A DNA stretch of 64,000 nt from Notospermus geniculatus (Eukaryota > Nemertea > Pilidiophora > Heteronemertea > Lineidae), in assembly GCA_002633025.1 (NCBI GenBank), contig NMRB01000075.1, forward strand, positions 673,858 through 737,857, in the 5' to 3' direction. Position 1 is the first letter of the stretch, and the number at the start of each line of letters is the position of its first letter. A program made the translations under genes and the position numbers. The notes under the pieces were generated by a model. It worked only from the letters and a program-made list of their open reading frames with translations, did not search any database and had not been told where the DNA came from. This document shows positions 26,017-64,000 of this stretch, in pieces.

Positions 26017-26295
26017 CAGGGGCGTAGCTAGTGGGGGGGGGGGNNNNNNNGGGGGGGGGGGGGGGGCAAATGCCTCCGCAGAGCAAAAAGGGACCAGACA
26101 AATTTTTCCTCTAAAAGGTTATTTCCCCTCTTCAAGCCAAGTTATTGTGTCAGATGTGGGGAAAATGCATCTGAGAGGACATACCCCGTAAATTTTCAAT
26201 TTTTTTCTGGGGAGGACCCCAGACCCCCTCCGGCTTTGCCCTCCAGACTCAAATCAATATTGCCCCCTAGGCCATAAAAGCTAGCTACGCCCCTG
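26017..26295. mobile_element. CAGGGGCGTAGCTAG family element, copy 2, with assembly gap
   Basis: Ends CAGGGGCGTAGCTAG and CTAGCTACGCCCCTG are perfect reverse complements. Seven unresolved bases (26044-26050) interrupt the G tract near the left end, so the tract length is unknown. Confidence 0.9.
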
Positions 26296-26664
26296 GTCTC
26301 GCTCACTCCAAGGGAAAGTGAAGTGACCATATGCCTTGATTTGTCAAGATAGACTCACATGCTTGGCGCCTCTTATCTCCAATATTCTGCTACAACAAGG
26401 AAGACCTCAGAAATACTTTAATGAATTGCTGAGGTGGAGTCTATGCATCAAAATGAAGGAAGACGCATCTGCAAGGATTTGCATTTGAATGCAACTTTGA
26501 TACCACATGATGCACGGGAAAACGAAGAAATTTTCTTCAAACATTTCTCCATAAAACCAAAAATTCGTAAGATAGCTCATGAATTTTTGATAACATTCAC
26601 AATACCTGTTGTCTGCCTTTGCAAGGTTCTTGATGAGTTGACTCCCTCAGGACTTGGCCCCAGC

Positions 26665-26795
26665 AGGCAGGAGCGGATCCAGGTTTTGGGAAAAGAGGGG
26701 GGGGGGGCGCTCTATGCCAGGAACATTGAAATTTGCGCCAAATTCCAGAATTTCACGGTCGATTTACGGGCGCACCCTCTCTGGATCCGCGCCTG
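26665..26795. mobile_element. G-tract element, GGCGCGGATCC family
   Basis: Ends GCAGGAGCGGATCCAGG and CTGGATCCGCGCCTGGC, with a run of Gs near the left and CGCACCC near the right. Relatives: 59945-60105 and, more distantly, 39959-40258. Confidence 0.7.
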
Positions 26796-27523
26796 GCAGA
26801 TGACATCTTCTGCCTGAAATTTCTCCAAGATGGCTGATCACAGGGAGAAAAGTGAGAAAAAAATTTCTTCATTTCTTTCAAATGAAAAATACTTGAAATC
26901 ATATCAATTTATTTCATGGTAAATCACAGAAACTTTCTGTCATAACAACATGAAGCCGTACCGGTTGTGAATTAGTTGAACTTTTCGATGATCACAGTAG
27001 CAGAGCAGCCATTGGTCAAACCAACAGCTCATTTACATATTATAATGAACTATGATTAAGAAAATACAATGTTTCAAAATACATTACAGTCTCATTTACA
27101 TCTAATTAAAAATATAGCACATGGTTTAGCACGAGGCCAGAAGGCAAGCAATGTGTAGCACATGATCAGTGCTCCCCATATTCATAAAACTATACTTAAG
27201 TCTAAGTGTGACACTTATCGTTTGTTCAACACAAAAGGTAAGTACCGGTATCACACTTTGACTTAAGTACGGGTATGTTTATGAATATGAACCCTGGGCC
27301 CATATTCATAAACAACTTTTAAGTAGTTAAGTGTAAGTGTGACACTTATTCTTTGACTTAGGTAAGTTTATGAATATGGATGGACCCTGTTCATTATATT
27401 AATTGGGATCCACGTCCACAGCTGAAATTGCATAATATTGCACTGGATTGTTTGGTCGGGGCCGAAGACACCATTTTGGGCCCTGGTAAGAACGGAAGTA
27501 TGGTCAAAACAACATGAATTGGT

Positions 27524-27698
27524 CTATTCATCGTATCCATGACGTAACTCCGACAGTGTCCGCCATTGCTGACGTCGCCGTAATGACGCAAGGGTGGTGG
27601 GCAAATTTTATTGCTTTGCTGAAGAAGCTGGTGGGCAAAAACGTGCAACGTCACAACGTCATGTAGGCCTGGGCCTACGTCATGGATACGATGAATAG
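27524..27698. mobile_element. MITE downstream of FKBP15, copy 1
   Basis: Ends are CTATTCATCGTATCCATGAC and its reverse complement. It lies 250 bases past the FKBP15 stop and carries AATAAA on the minus strand at 27607-27612, a possible poly(A) signal for FKBP15. Copy 2 is at 38533-38705. Confidence 0.85.
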
Positions 27699-27947
27699 CA
27701 GCTAAGAGAACAAAAAATACTCAAAGAAGATGTCATAACGGCTTATTCTCCATGTTTCTATAAAAGCAGTAGTTCCATGAATTCTTGTTTATAACTTCAC
27801 TGCATGGCAATAGTTTTGAACACCAGTTGTGCACCCTATTTCGCCATTTTGCCGCACAGTGGAAGTTCCAAAACTCTAAATCTTGAATTGGAAATTGATC
27901 TGAAATATATGGTCTCTTTAAAAATGTCCATTCTACATGTATTTCGA

Positions 27948-54768
<26,821 letters not shown>

Positions 54769-55704
54769 TTTGGCTCTATCTGGTGAAAATCATAATCAAG
54801 ATTTCGAAGAAATTAAGAAAAATTTCAGGTCAAAAGTGGGCGATTCACCAGACTGTAATCAGAGTCATGAGAATTTCACTTCCGCATAGGAGACTGGTTT
54901 GGGGTATGTTTTGTATACAAAATGTACGTACAATGTACGTACAATGCGTAGAACTAGATCCGTTGTTGTCGTTTCTCAATATCTCGCCAGGACTAAATCC
55001 TTCCTTACCGCAAAATCCTGCCGCTGTAATGAACCCGGCGGCGAGACAAAAATCGACCCGCTTTTTGGATTGCTCATAATTTCCTTGCAGTTGGATACGT
55101 TTTGTCCCTCTATCCTTGTCCGAACAGGTCCAGCGATGGCGATAAATTATGTAACCTCCAGTCTGATGTTTGTCTTCGCGGCCCTCAGGTTTTGCCCCAA
55201 GCCGTAGCAGTTCATTTTACGGCTTCACCTTAGGGATATGACGTCGGTAGAAAACGCTCATCTAAAGAAGGATATTCCTACGGAATGTCATCAATTTCGT
55301 CTCGGTGTCATCCTCCCATAGCAGGGCTTAGGCCTACACTCGAGTGGATAAGAGGAGCGAGGTAAAAAACCCTTCTGTGGGAGGATGTCTCGGGATTGAA
55401 TAGATACCAAGCCCAAGCGCCTGCTGATATGTTAGCCCATTGAGAATCTGAGTGGGCAATAAGTTGTCCTAACATAGGCATGAAGGGATCCCCCAACATG
55501 TTCAGGTCGGGAGATGTCCGACTCGAGAAGTGCTGCCCCACGGATTAATCGGTAGGTATCGGAGAATCGCCGCGAACACAGGTGCAGATGAAGACATCGA
55601 TATACCGTATAAGAACACGCCATTTTATGGTTTAGAAATAAGTCATACTGTCATCATTTGTCTTCCCCCAAATACATGTAATCCACATCAACAATAAATA
55701 TAAC

Positions 55705-56572
55705 AAAAATAGTGCCAAAGGCACTGTGCCCGCTTGGGTTTTTTAGCACAGTGGTGGAAAGCATAAGCCATATCAGAATCCCATACAAGCCATCTTTGAC
55801 AATATCTGTGACCAAAGTGTAGGGCCTACATAGCAGATTTTGCGAGTTTGGTTTTGGCCCCCTGGCGGCAATCGCAAAGTCAAGAATTAGATTTCACCAA
55901 TACTTCGCCAGGAAGTCCCTACAACCTAGAGGTAAATACATACAAAGGTTCAATACAATAGCTCAAACGATTATCAAAATATAGCCCTTTTAAGTTTTTC
56001 ACAAAACGCCCCCTATCTACCAAAATAGGAATCGCATCACACCTAAAATCGAACTTGACCTAGATTTTTTGGTTGTACACACCTTTATGCAATATGAAAA
56101 TGATCCTTCAAAAACTGAAGGCGCTATCCATCTGACAAGGAAAAATTTGATATTTTCATTTTGGCCCCCTAGTGGCAAAGTGGAGAATCAGATTGCACCG
56201 AAACTTCGTGTGCAAGTCACCACAAGCTAGAGGTACATGCATACAAAGTTTCATCGTGATAGCTCAAGCCATTCGCAAAATACAGGCCTTTGAATTTTTT
56301 CACAAAACGCCCCCTACTGGCCAAAGTAGGAATTGTATCGCACCCAAAATCGAACTTGACCTAGATTTTGTGGTCATACACACCCATATGCAATATGAAA
56401 ATGCTCGGTCAAAAACTGAAGGCGCTATCCATCTGACAAGGGAAAAGTTTACGGACACACGCACGCACGCACGCACGCACGCACGCACTAACGCACGCAC
56501 GACAGACCACCACTAAAGGCGCCAAGCACAGCATAAGCCCTTTTGGCCTATGGGCCAAGCGGGCTAAAAAGT
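55705..56572. mobile_element. Element with GCCCCCTAGTGGC units and (ACGC)n end
   Basis: Left end GTGCCCGCTTGGGTTTTTTA and right end GGGCCAAGCGGGCTAAAAA are inverted. Two diverged internal units contain CCCCCTA or CCCCCTGGCGGC, AATCGCA, CGCCCCCTA and ATCGAACTTGACCTAGATTT. An (ACGC)n microsatellite at 56457-56502 precedes the right end, the same plan as at 3573-4512. Confidence 0.7.
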
Positions 56573-56857
56573 GGCATTTCTCAGCAATTATTGCCCAACA
56601 TAAAGTTGATATCAAGTGTTTCAGTTCAGACGATCAAGATCGATGTTCACAAAAAATGATTGTTATATAACTACAATGGGGTTTTGATCCTTCGTCTGTA
56701 GCTGAAATGGGTGCATATACCATCCAGTTGTGTGTGCAAGTCTACCAGAATATTTAGCCTAAGTAGATTGTCAGTACAAAGGCACATTCAGCCCACACTC
56801 AACCGCGTGCATGTGCTGGCGTAGGGCCGTAGTGCAGAGGAGACCCACCATGGCCCA

Positions 56858-57014
56858 GGTGTAACGTTTTTCAGTGTGGCTCCCATTGTTTGGAACACAC
56901 TGAGCAACAGATTCGCTGTTTCTCTGTGTGTCGTTCATGTCAAGTCGCGGCTTATTCCGTCCGTCTATTGTAATATCACACTGGCACACGGGCCTCACTG
57001 AAAAACGTTACACC
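56858..57014. mobile_element. MITE with AGGTGTAACGTTTTTCAGTG ends
   Basis: AGGTGTAACGTTTTTCAGTG at the left and CACTGAAAAACGTTACACC at the right are perfect reverse complements over 19 bases, around a body without an ORF of note. Confidence 0.85.
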
Positions 57015-57124
57015 GGCGTTCTCGAACAACGATGTCGGAATAGGAATAACTGCTTGGAAAATTATTGTCCAAGCTGACTTTGAAAAATCCGTCGACCTTC
57101 GCGAATATTTTCGTCTTTAGGCCA

Positions 57125-57261
57125 ATTCATACTTGCGCTTTGCGCTTGTCCGTTTCCTATGTGAGTGCGTGGTAGAAAAGCAATTTTTATTGTTGATAGG
57201 ACCACACACATAAACATAGGGAACGGACGAGCGCAAAGCGCAAAACGGAGAAGTATGAATA
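57125..57261. mobile_element. Foldback MITE, ~135 bases
   Basis: ATTCATACTTGCGCTTTGCG at the left and CGCAAAGCGCAAAACGG, AAGTATGAAT at the right, with GTCCGTTTCCTATGT and ACATAGGGAACGGAC further in. Confidence 0.85.
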
Positions 57262-57616
57262 TTACCTTTACTTTGCGACATAACCCAACCCAACCCAACC
57301 CACCGGCAATTGCCGGTGGCCCTAGCGGCAAAGATATCTTAGATAGGCCGAGAACTGAAAATTACGCTGTCCTTTCAATTTATTTACAGTTATCACAGGC
57401 TTAAGCCGTCCTCTGCCGTTCAAAGCGTCAGGTGAAGCGGAATACCACACTGGTTGTGGGTGACAGAAAATCTTCCATCCAGAAAGGCCACTGGCGACAA
57501 AACTGCAGCATCGCGTCTCATGAAGCCATTCCTATACAGAAGGTCGGTTAGCTCATCAAAGGGCGACACATGGTATCTACATCGTGTCACAAGTTATTCA
57601 GCATTGTCTAACGTGT

Positions 57617-58045
57617 CTAGTGTACGCTTTCCTTCGAATTTTTCCGTTTTCCGGGTCCACTTTTCCGACTTCCTTTGCTGCTGCTGCTTTCGCTTCCCCT
57701 GTCTTCACCCTCTTGTCGACTCGAGTCGTCTGACTGGCCGTTCTGCGACCCAACCGAAGAGTCCGTGGTATCACTGCTATCGGTTGACTCATCGCTGCTT
57801 TCCTTCCTCTGTCCTGCCGTTGCTGGTTCACCAGCTACCACCTCAGTCGTACTCTCTTCCCGATGTTGTTCATCTTCGTGACCTTGACTCACCATGTGTC
57901 CTTCACCTTCGCTACGTCCTTGACCTTCCACTCGACCAATGGATTCTTCCCGACCTTGCTCAGCTTCATTATTCTGGGGGATTTTAGTGGTCTTTTCCTG
58001 CTGAATTTTCTCATCTTCGACACCGTTGTCAACTGATGACGCCAT
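57617..58045 (-). CDS. Acidic Ser/Glu-rich ORF overlapping the RPT-repeat gene
   Basis: The frame starting MASSVDNGVEDEKIQQ runs 142 residues to a stop at 57617. It is strongly biased to Ser, Glu, Gln, Gly and Asp, has runs such as SSDESTDSSDTTDSS, and ends with a basic SGPGKRKNSKES tail. It overlaps the last 17 bases of the RPT-repeat frame in a different phase, and is open upstream to about 58090. One missing or extra base between about 58030 and 58090 would fuse the two into a protein of roughly 300 residues with a disordered tail. It could be that, a separate exon of a splice form, or a real second ORF. Confidence 0.4.
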   Translation of the reverse strand: MASSVDNGVEDEKIQQEKTTKIPQNNEAEQGREESIGRVEGQGRSEGEGHMVSQGHEDEQHREESTTEVVAGEPATAGQRKESSDESTDSSDTTDSSVGSQNGQSDDSSRQEGEDRGSESSSSKGSRKSGPGKRKNSKESVH

Positions 58046-60333
58046 TTCCGTTTTGTTCGCAGAGGGCCTTTCCGCTAGGAAGCTCAACAAACTCCTTGCT
58101 CAAGAAATCCCCTTTCTGGGGCCTCCTCCATACGGGCCAGTAAATCTTCGACGAAGCTTCTCTGAGTTTGTAGCTGACTGTCGGCCTGTTGACACGGCTA
58201 ACGATGTCCTGTATCTCCCGGTTATCCGCGGATCGCCAGGTCCCAGGATAATGCTTGGCCAGTATGACGCCACGATAGACATTTCTACCCGCCGTAACTG
58301 CTGCCTCTAGTTCCTGCTGCTCGTAATATCGCCTCTCGCGTGACCAGAGCCGAGAGCGCCGGGAATGAGAAGTCGTCGGTCGCTGGATCCGGTCTACGAT
58401 GTCGTCGATTTGGCTCTCTGTGTAGTGACCTTGACCTATGGGGGCGTAAGCGTCAGTGGCAGACTCCGCCATCTTGTTGGCTTCCTGCACAACCTTGAAA
58501 GATAAGGAAGAGAAAAAACGTGAATTTGGCGAAATATGTTTTGGCCATCAACATGCAGTCATTCTGGTTTGATTCCTAAATGACCTGAAAGATAACACGA
58601 ACGAAAAGAACACAAGAGACGAATTTTGATGATGACCTTGACCTTTTGGTGCTGGCCTTGACCTTTCGGTGCGGAATAATGTTGGTTGCAGTTACTTAGA
58701 ACGACGACTTAGGCAAAAGTAAAAATAACAAAAAATCACCCTGTTGTCCTGCAAACCTGACGGATGCAGCAATGGGAACCGCATGGCTGCAGTGAAATCG
58801 ATACTCAACCACATGGCCTTGTCCGGCGTGACGTGACCTTGGAAGGAACTGACGTTGCTGTTTAGGGAGTTCTACAGTTTCCAACGACGCTTTTGCCAAT
58901 GCTTTGAAGGGTGCATGTGGGACTAGGGTAGACCCTTCAGATAAACCGACCCTATGTCAGATAAGGCGATCACAAATCTCGGTGAATGGGGCATTCCCAT
59001 GGGATTGATGAGTTTTGTGAAAGAAGTGTACGAACTTACTATGTTTCAAGTGACTGACCACAGGACCACAGGGACCTGGCGCGAAGGGTTAAGCGAGTCA
59101 AAATTACCAAATTCCAAAAATATGGGGTTCACTGACGCAAAGGGTCTCTGTCGTCTAATCCTATGAAACAGGGTAGCCAGTATCTAGAGTGACGGCTGCC
59201 TGTAAGGCTGTGATATCAATGAATTTAGGGCCTAGGCCAAGACGGGGCTTACCATGTCTAGAAAATCCATTCTACGGCATAAATTTCAAAAACCCAACTA
59301 AAAGACAAAATGACGGCATGGAACTGTGTACATGTACTTTGTGTTGTGTCTGTGCAATTTTTTGACTTGGTTACTTGGTTATTTTCTCCGACACTGCAAG
59401 AGTTTTTGACACTCGCGGTAAACTTCCGGTCATTTCAGTACAACACGGACATGAATACAACAAGGTGTGAGACACATCTTGACTACCGGGTACTTTTGGT
59501 CATGAGCCGGCAGCACCCCCCCCCCCCAAATTCATATCTATCGGTGGGATTTTCGCATTGATACACCAAAACCGCAGTTGTGTGGCTGAATTTTTAGCCC
59601 TCGTTGGCAGGATCCAGTTTCTCCTGTTGGTTACGGTCGCATCTTGCCCACACAAGCGTTCCAATCACTCCTACCCTCGCTCACTAGCGACAGGGTAGTC
59701 CAAGGGCGAAGTGACTAGGCCTTGATTTGTCAAAATGGATGGTTAGCATTCCTGTTGATGTCTTCGAATCGAAGTCCTTACACTGTCGCTTTCGATATGA
59801 TTGTTGGAGGAGCTAGATCCCAGTGGCAAAGGCAGATTCTGTCATCTTAATTGCGATTTTGATGTATCATACCGCAAGCTTCTATCTGGAAACCACACAC
59901 ACGTAATGTAATTGGCAATGTCGTGGAATTTCAAATTAACGTCCAACTGCACAAGATCCAGAATTGGGGAAAAGAGGGGGCGCCCTGTCCTAGGAACATT
60001 GAAATTTGCGCCCAATTCCAGAATTTCACCGTCGATTTTACAGATTTGTTGGCCAAAAGGGGAGGCGCGCGCCCGGTGCGCCCCCCTCTAGATCCGCGCC
60101 TGCTGCATCATTTTATAACTCCTGAATCAACACCTAGGCCTATCCTTCACTTACCAAGTCCAAAAAGCGCACCCCGCGCCTGCTGCATTATTTTATAACT
60201 CCTGAATCAACACCTAGGCCTATCCTTCACTTACCAAGTCCAAAAAGCGCACCCCGCGCCTGCTGCATTATTTTATAACTCCTGAATCAACACCTAGGCC
60301 TGCCTCACTTACCAAGTCCAAAAAGCGCACCAT
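58029..60333 (-). CDS. Probable two-exon gene for small RPT-repeat protein
   Basis: Exon 1 (60313-60333) encodes MVRFLDL after a good start context (GTCAAAATGG) and ends at TTG|GTAAGTG. Exon 2 (58029-58493) follows CTTTCAAG and continues in phase 0 with VVQEANKMAESATD, giving 161 residues. Two internal repeats are visible: DDIVDRIQRPTTS (~37-49) and QDIVSRVNRPTVS (~102-114), separated by an Arg/Tyr/Glu-rich stretch. I do not recognise the family; short proteins with such repeats occur among ciliary microtubule proteins, but that is only a resemblance. An alternative start is the Met at 58472. Exon 1 and its donor lie in the last copy of an 80-base tandem repeat. A poly(A)-like AATAAA sits at 57379-57384 on this strand. 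Confidence 0.5.
60095..60330 (-). repeat. Three 80-base tandem units containing an exon end and donor
   Basis: Units start at 60095, 60175 and 60255. Each includes, on the minus strand, GCGCTTTTTGGACTTG|GTAAGTG; only the last copy keeps the ATG of the RPT-repeat gene. The first two units differ by one or two bases; the third has a small deletion (GGCCTGCCTCAC in place of GGCCTATCCTTCAC). Confidence 0.9.
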
Positions 60334-60876
60334 TTTGACCGCTATGTCCACCGTCACAAGCGTTGCTACAGTATATTGCCGAAGATGGACAAAGTGTAGG
60401 TCTACATGTCTTCGAGTGGTTGATCCGTTTTGAAACATGGATCGAGACACAAACAGTTGTAATCAGGATAGAATATATCTTTTATTACGATGGCTTATAT
60501 CCTCTGAAATGTCGGGGCCATCTCGGAATGAATAGACCGAGTAAGCACTGATAAATAACTTGCAATTATTTCTTGATATTTTTCTATCTTGAGATGACCC
60601 CCACCTAATACGGGACATCCATTCCCAATGAGGACTAAAAATTCAACCACATACCCCGAGGTGCACCGTATATACACCGTATCAATAATTAATACGTCCG
60701 TGATTTGGATCGATCTTGCCTCTGATGTATCTTATTGAGATGCCAGAAATATGAACGGTTGATTAATCAAGCGACTCGCCGTGGTATATTGAAATATTCC
60801 TTCGGCCGTGTCCTTTGATACTCTAGGGTAAATTCGAATCATGGCCGCCGCCCACACGCTGAGCAGAGATACGCTA

Positions 60877-61099
60877 TAGACCTTTCCAACAAAGATGGCG
60901 GCAAACCAGTTCTCCCACATGACATCGTGGCCATTCATTGTCCAATGATACCAAAACATCCTCTCAGACAATTATTTTACCTAAACTTTTGTGCCCACAT
61001 GGCCCGCTTGAATAGCGTAAAGGGGTCGTTGAATGGTATTAAGCGTCTGACGTCATATGGTGAGAACTCCGACCGCCATCTTATGTTGGAAAGTTCTAT
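60877..61099. mobile_element. MITE upstream of the RPT-repeat gene
   Basis: TATAGACCTTTCCAACA plus AGATGGCGG at the left and CCGCCATCTT plus TGTTGGAAAGTTCTATA at the right. Confidence 0.8.
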
Positions 61100-61130
61100 A
61101 CATGTACTTATCATAGGGAGGTGTACTTAT

Positions 61131-61288
61131 CATAGGGAGGTTTAGAAATCAAACGATAAACGTAAACTTTACGACAACGTTATTTTTCATACTACACATT
61201 AACCAGATTTTATATTGCATATTCGGTACAAAATAACGTTGTCTTTAACGTTTACGTTTATTGTTTGATTTCTAAACATCCCTATTAG
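61131..61288. mobile_element. Foldback MITE
   Basis: ATAGGGAGGTTTAGAAATCA at the left and TGATTTCTAAACATCCCTAT at the right, with AAACGTAAAC...AACGTTATTTT and its complement inside. Confidence 0.85.
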
Positions 61289-64000
61289 AAACTGCAGTAG
61301 TGTACGGAATAATGGAAAGGTTGTAGAATATTGGCAGATCAGATTGCTGATAGGCCGAGCACAAGAAAACCCATGGCTACGATCAATTATCAATTATCAA
61401 TTATGTTTCCCATTTTTGAGGATTTTTCGCAATACTTTACGTCAACTCAATGAAAAGATTGATCAAATACCTCTGATACAATATGTCGTTGCGTTTTTTA
61501 GGTAAACATACGAATGAATTTGGCTTAGGACAAAGATTATCTCAGACGTGTGTACAGAACGGATGATCTTATCCGAATGAAGAAAACGTGTACGATATCA
61601 TTTACATGTATTTGATATCGTTATTTTGAATGCAATAATAGTATGTTCGTATGCAATGCATTTAAGGCTAAAGATTTACATTATTTTAACGTTGAAGTTT
61701 GAATTTGAGTTTGCTAGTTTCCGAGTAACCTGGTTCCCTGGACGTCCGACGGTGGCACTGACTGACGATGACGTAACTACAAATGGTATCCCAAGATGCG
61801 GTGCTCCCCTCTGGTTTAGGCCGATAGCACACACGCAAAAATCTCTGTGAGGTCATTTCTGCGAGCCATTCTGTGAGCTAAAACCTGTGTGTACAACCTC
61901 ATCTCTGAGAGTTGTATACGTCCGCGACATGGCTCACCATCCTAAGAACACCAGAGGATCTTCAGCGCTCGCTCCCTTCGTCACCGCTTTCGCAGCAGTA
62001 ACAGATGAAGCGAGCATAAAGAACCACTGATTTACCTCAGGATGTAAACTCCCTACGCAGGTTGTGTACCTCGCCCCCTTCGGTTTACCCGCTCTCCACA
62101 ACTGCTTAAAGGAGTTAGACGCCGAAGTTGTAAACAAGCTGGTTTGTTTACAAATATGGTCGGCAAACTAGTTTTATTCCTTCGTGCAGGTGGCAGCACC
62201 CGTGATCGTTAGACTGGTTCTCGGTCCGATGCAACTCACTCACGATATTCACGTCAGTACATATCACCGACAATAGGTGGCAGCACCGCAGGCGTCCCAA
62301 CCTCGTACCCAGGGGTTTGTGCGCTCCTGGGCTCTGGGTTGACGCTTACAAACCCCTGGTCTCATATCTGAATTCCGGCATGTGATTGGTCGCCCGAAGT
62401 AGAAGAAAGTGATGTCACACAATCGTGACTATTATTAGTAACAAAGCACGTGTGTTTGCAGTTTTTTGTAAACATCATGCGTGCCCTCAGTTCGGCTAAG
62501 ATCTGGTCATTTTGTGGTTCAATCAAGGGATTTTACCGTGTACAATCTAAATGGATATTATATTCGAAACACATCTAGACGAACGGATGATGCAGGTAAG
62601 TATATAACGCCCGATCAACCGCAATTTTACTTATTTAATCGAGTCATATCCCTCTGTACATTTTTGTACACAGTGATGCATGACGGAAAACTGACTCGAT
62701 CAAACATTCGCTTTCAACCCCTAAACCAAAATTTTATCTCTTATTATAAAAATTACTAGTCTAAGAGTGCTAACAGACGTCGATTCATTTAGTGACAGGC
62801 ACAGAAAACTCTTATTTCGGTGTGTTTTGTTGATGAAATGAAGTCACTTACTCAGTGTCGGAGAATGAAGATAGGTGGCGCGGTGAGGAGTTTCGGCTTC
62901 GGTATTCAAAATAATTGCCTATTTCAGCAATATCTTTATGTTTTCGACATTGAAAGTAGTTAATTTCATCGATCTATACTCGATTAAATTAGTAAGTGTG
63001 GAAAAAAGGACTATAAATATTAATTACAACCAACGCTGCTTTCAGACTTTGGCCCGTTCGCAACGGATGTTCTTGTGCTACCATGGCTACTAGATCAGGT
63101 GATCCGCTCAACCAATGAAAAAGTGTCTCAGGTTGCTCGGTGCTCTCAATGGTCGACTCTCTTAGCGCCACCTGTTGACCAAACGCGGCGAATTTTACGA
63201 AGTGAAGCAGTTGTGGAGAGCAGGTAAACCAAGGGGGCGCGGTACACAAGTGCGTACTACCGTCGGAGTTTACTCAGGATGCGGCACACAGGCACGATTT
63301 CCGATACATAAAGCCTGTCGCACACTGGAGCTATCTGCTGAGCAAAAAGTCATTCGAGACTTTTTGCTCAGCTGAGTAAACGGTCTCAAATGACTTTTTT
63401 CTCAGCAGATAGCTCCAGTGTGCGGCAGACTTTACCAGCTACCGCGTGCCAGTGAGATGGTCTCACTGCACGATCTGACAGACATAAATTTGCATGCGTG
63501 CTACCACCTTTAACCACAAGAAACCACTCTATGCCTGAACATCTAAACGAGCAAATTCGAAGGAAAAAGTACCTGATATACCAACCTTATTCTCCAAAAT
63601 TATGATCTACGGGTTCCTAGTAAATGTCCAAGTAGCTATAAAGTCTGCCAAAGTCTGCTTCCTCATATATTTTTACACTCTTGTATCATTTTCTGCTTGT
63701 CACGCTACGGTCGACGTGTTTTTGGTGGCCACTACATTACAAATCAATTACTGCATTATTAATTCTGATCAGGCCATCTCATGTCAGGTTGACCGTTATA
63801 TGTGTACATTTACACATGACAAAAGCACAGTCGCACTTGGTAAACTAACTGTGGGTCTGGTCAGGTCCATGTTCATGATTTGTATACGAAAAAACCAGAA
63901 TGTGCGTGTGTTCCAACTCAACTTAGATTAAATTTTCATGTACTTGTATGGAAAAAACATGTGCTATTTGCATGCCGAGTCAAGGAAAGTTGTCGTGAAA
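61289..64000. other. Intergenic, no gene seen; inverted repeats
   Basis: A distant inverted pair (62033-62115 and 63195-63280, sharing AGCAGTTGTGGAGAGC and GGTAAACC) may bound a ~1.2-kb element without coding content. A foldback MITE lies at 63309-63431 (AAGCCTGTCGCACACTGGAG). At 61728 an ACCTGGTTCCCTGG word resembles the ends of the 32430 element. Confidence 0.6.

Larger units (their letters stand above)
12123..27947. other. Gene-poor region with dense MITE and SINE copies
   Basis: No ORF here has a recognisable domain, and I see no exon series. The first part must include the TREX 3' UTR. Candidate AATAAA signals are at 13180-13185, inside an element, and 15129-15134. Unlisted smaller items include a SINE-like unit near 14765-14825 and GGACCATATTCATAAA-type elements near 23600-23830, 25230-25345, 27175-27295 and 27297-27390. 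Confidence 0.65.
54769..57378. other. FKBP15 upstream region and repeats
   Basis: No gene seen. The first few hundred bases should contain the FKBP15 promoter and 5' UTR. At 54910-54945 GTACGTACAATGTACGTACAATG-like tandem words occur. At about 55310-55400 there is an inverted TCCTCCCA/TGGGAGGA pair. Confidence 0.6.

Noticed and set aside
57454-57987. 177-codon plus-strand ORF rich in Ser/Leu/Pro
   Set aside because: Antisense shadow of the acidic minus-strand frame; no start context or family resemblance.
63602-63931. 109-codon hydrophobic ORF
   Set aside because: Composition fits A/T-rich random sequence; no domain or conserved pattern could be seen.

Overview
The window is animal nuclear DNA: spliced genes with GT-AG introns, no operons, long non-coding stretches and very dense short repeats. 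The genes match deuterostome families, and the DNA is rich in ACATGTAC, AGGCCTA and CCGGTA words. Together these suggest a marine invertebrate, probably a deuterostome (echinoderm, hemichordate or cephalochordate). That placement is inference. Unresolved bases lie at 936, 26044-26050, 36482 and 40015, three of them in or beside low-complexity or inverted-repeat DNA.

Layout. 1-8.3 kb: no gene found; several inverted-repeat elements. 8.67-12.1 kb (+): a two-exon TREX-type DEDDh 3'-5' exonuclease whose nuclease core is split by about 690 residues of Ser/Asn-rich sequence. 12.1-27.9 kb: no convincing gene, many MITE and SINE copies. 27.9-54.8 kb (-): a nearly complete FKBP15 (WAFL/FKBP133) gene of at least 24 coding exons, rebuilt with consistent intron phases; only the 3' side of its Glu-rich exon is unresolved, at an N next to a direct-repeat block. 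46.5-47.5 kb (+): the last two exons of a ZCCHC24-type 3CxxC zinc-finger gene, antisense inside FKBP15 intron 10. 58.0-60.3 kb (-): a probable two-exon gene for a small protein with two RPT-type repeats, overlapping a second acidic reading frame. 60.3-64 kb: repeats only.

The genes do not form one pathway. FKBP15 is known as an endosome/actin and WASH-complex associated protein; TREX enzymes degrade DNA 3' ends; ZCCHC24 belongs to the 3CxxC zinc-finger proteins. What unites the window is heavy remodelling by small inverted-repeat elements. They nest inside one another, supply candidate poly(A) signals, and sit tens of bases from exons. At two sites tandem repetition has copied an exon end together with its splice donor.
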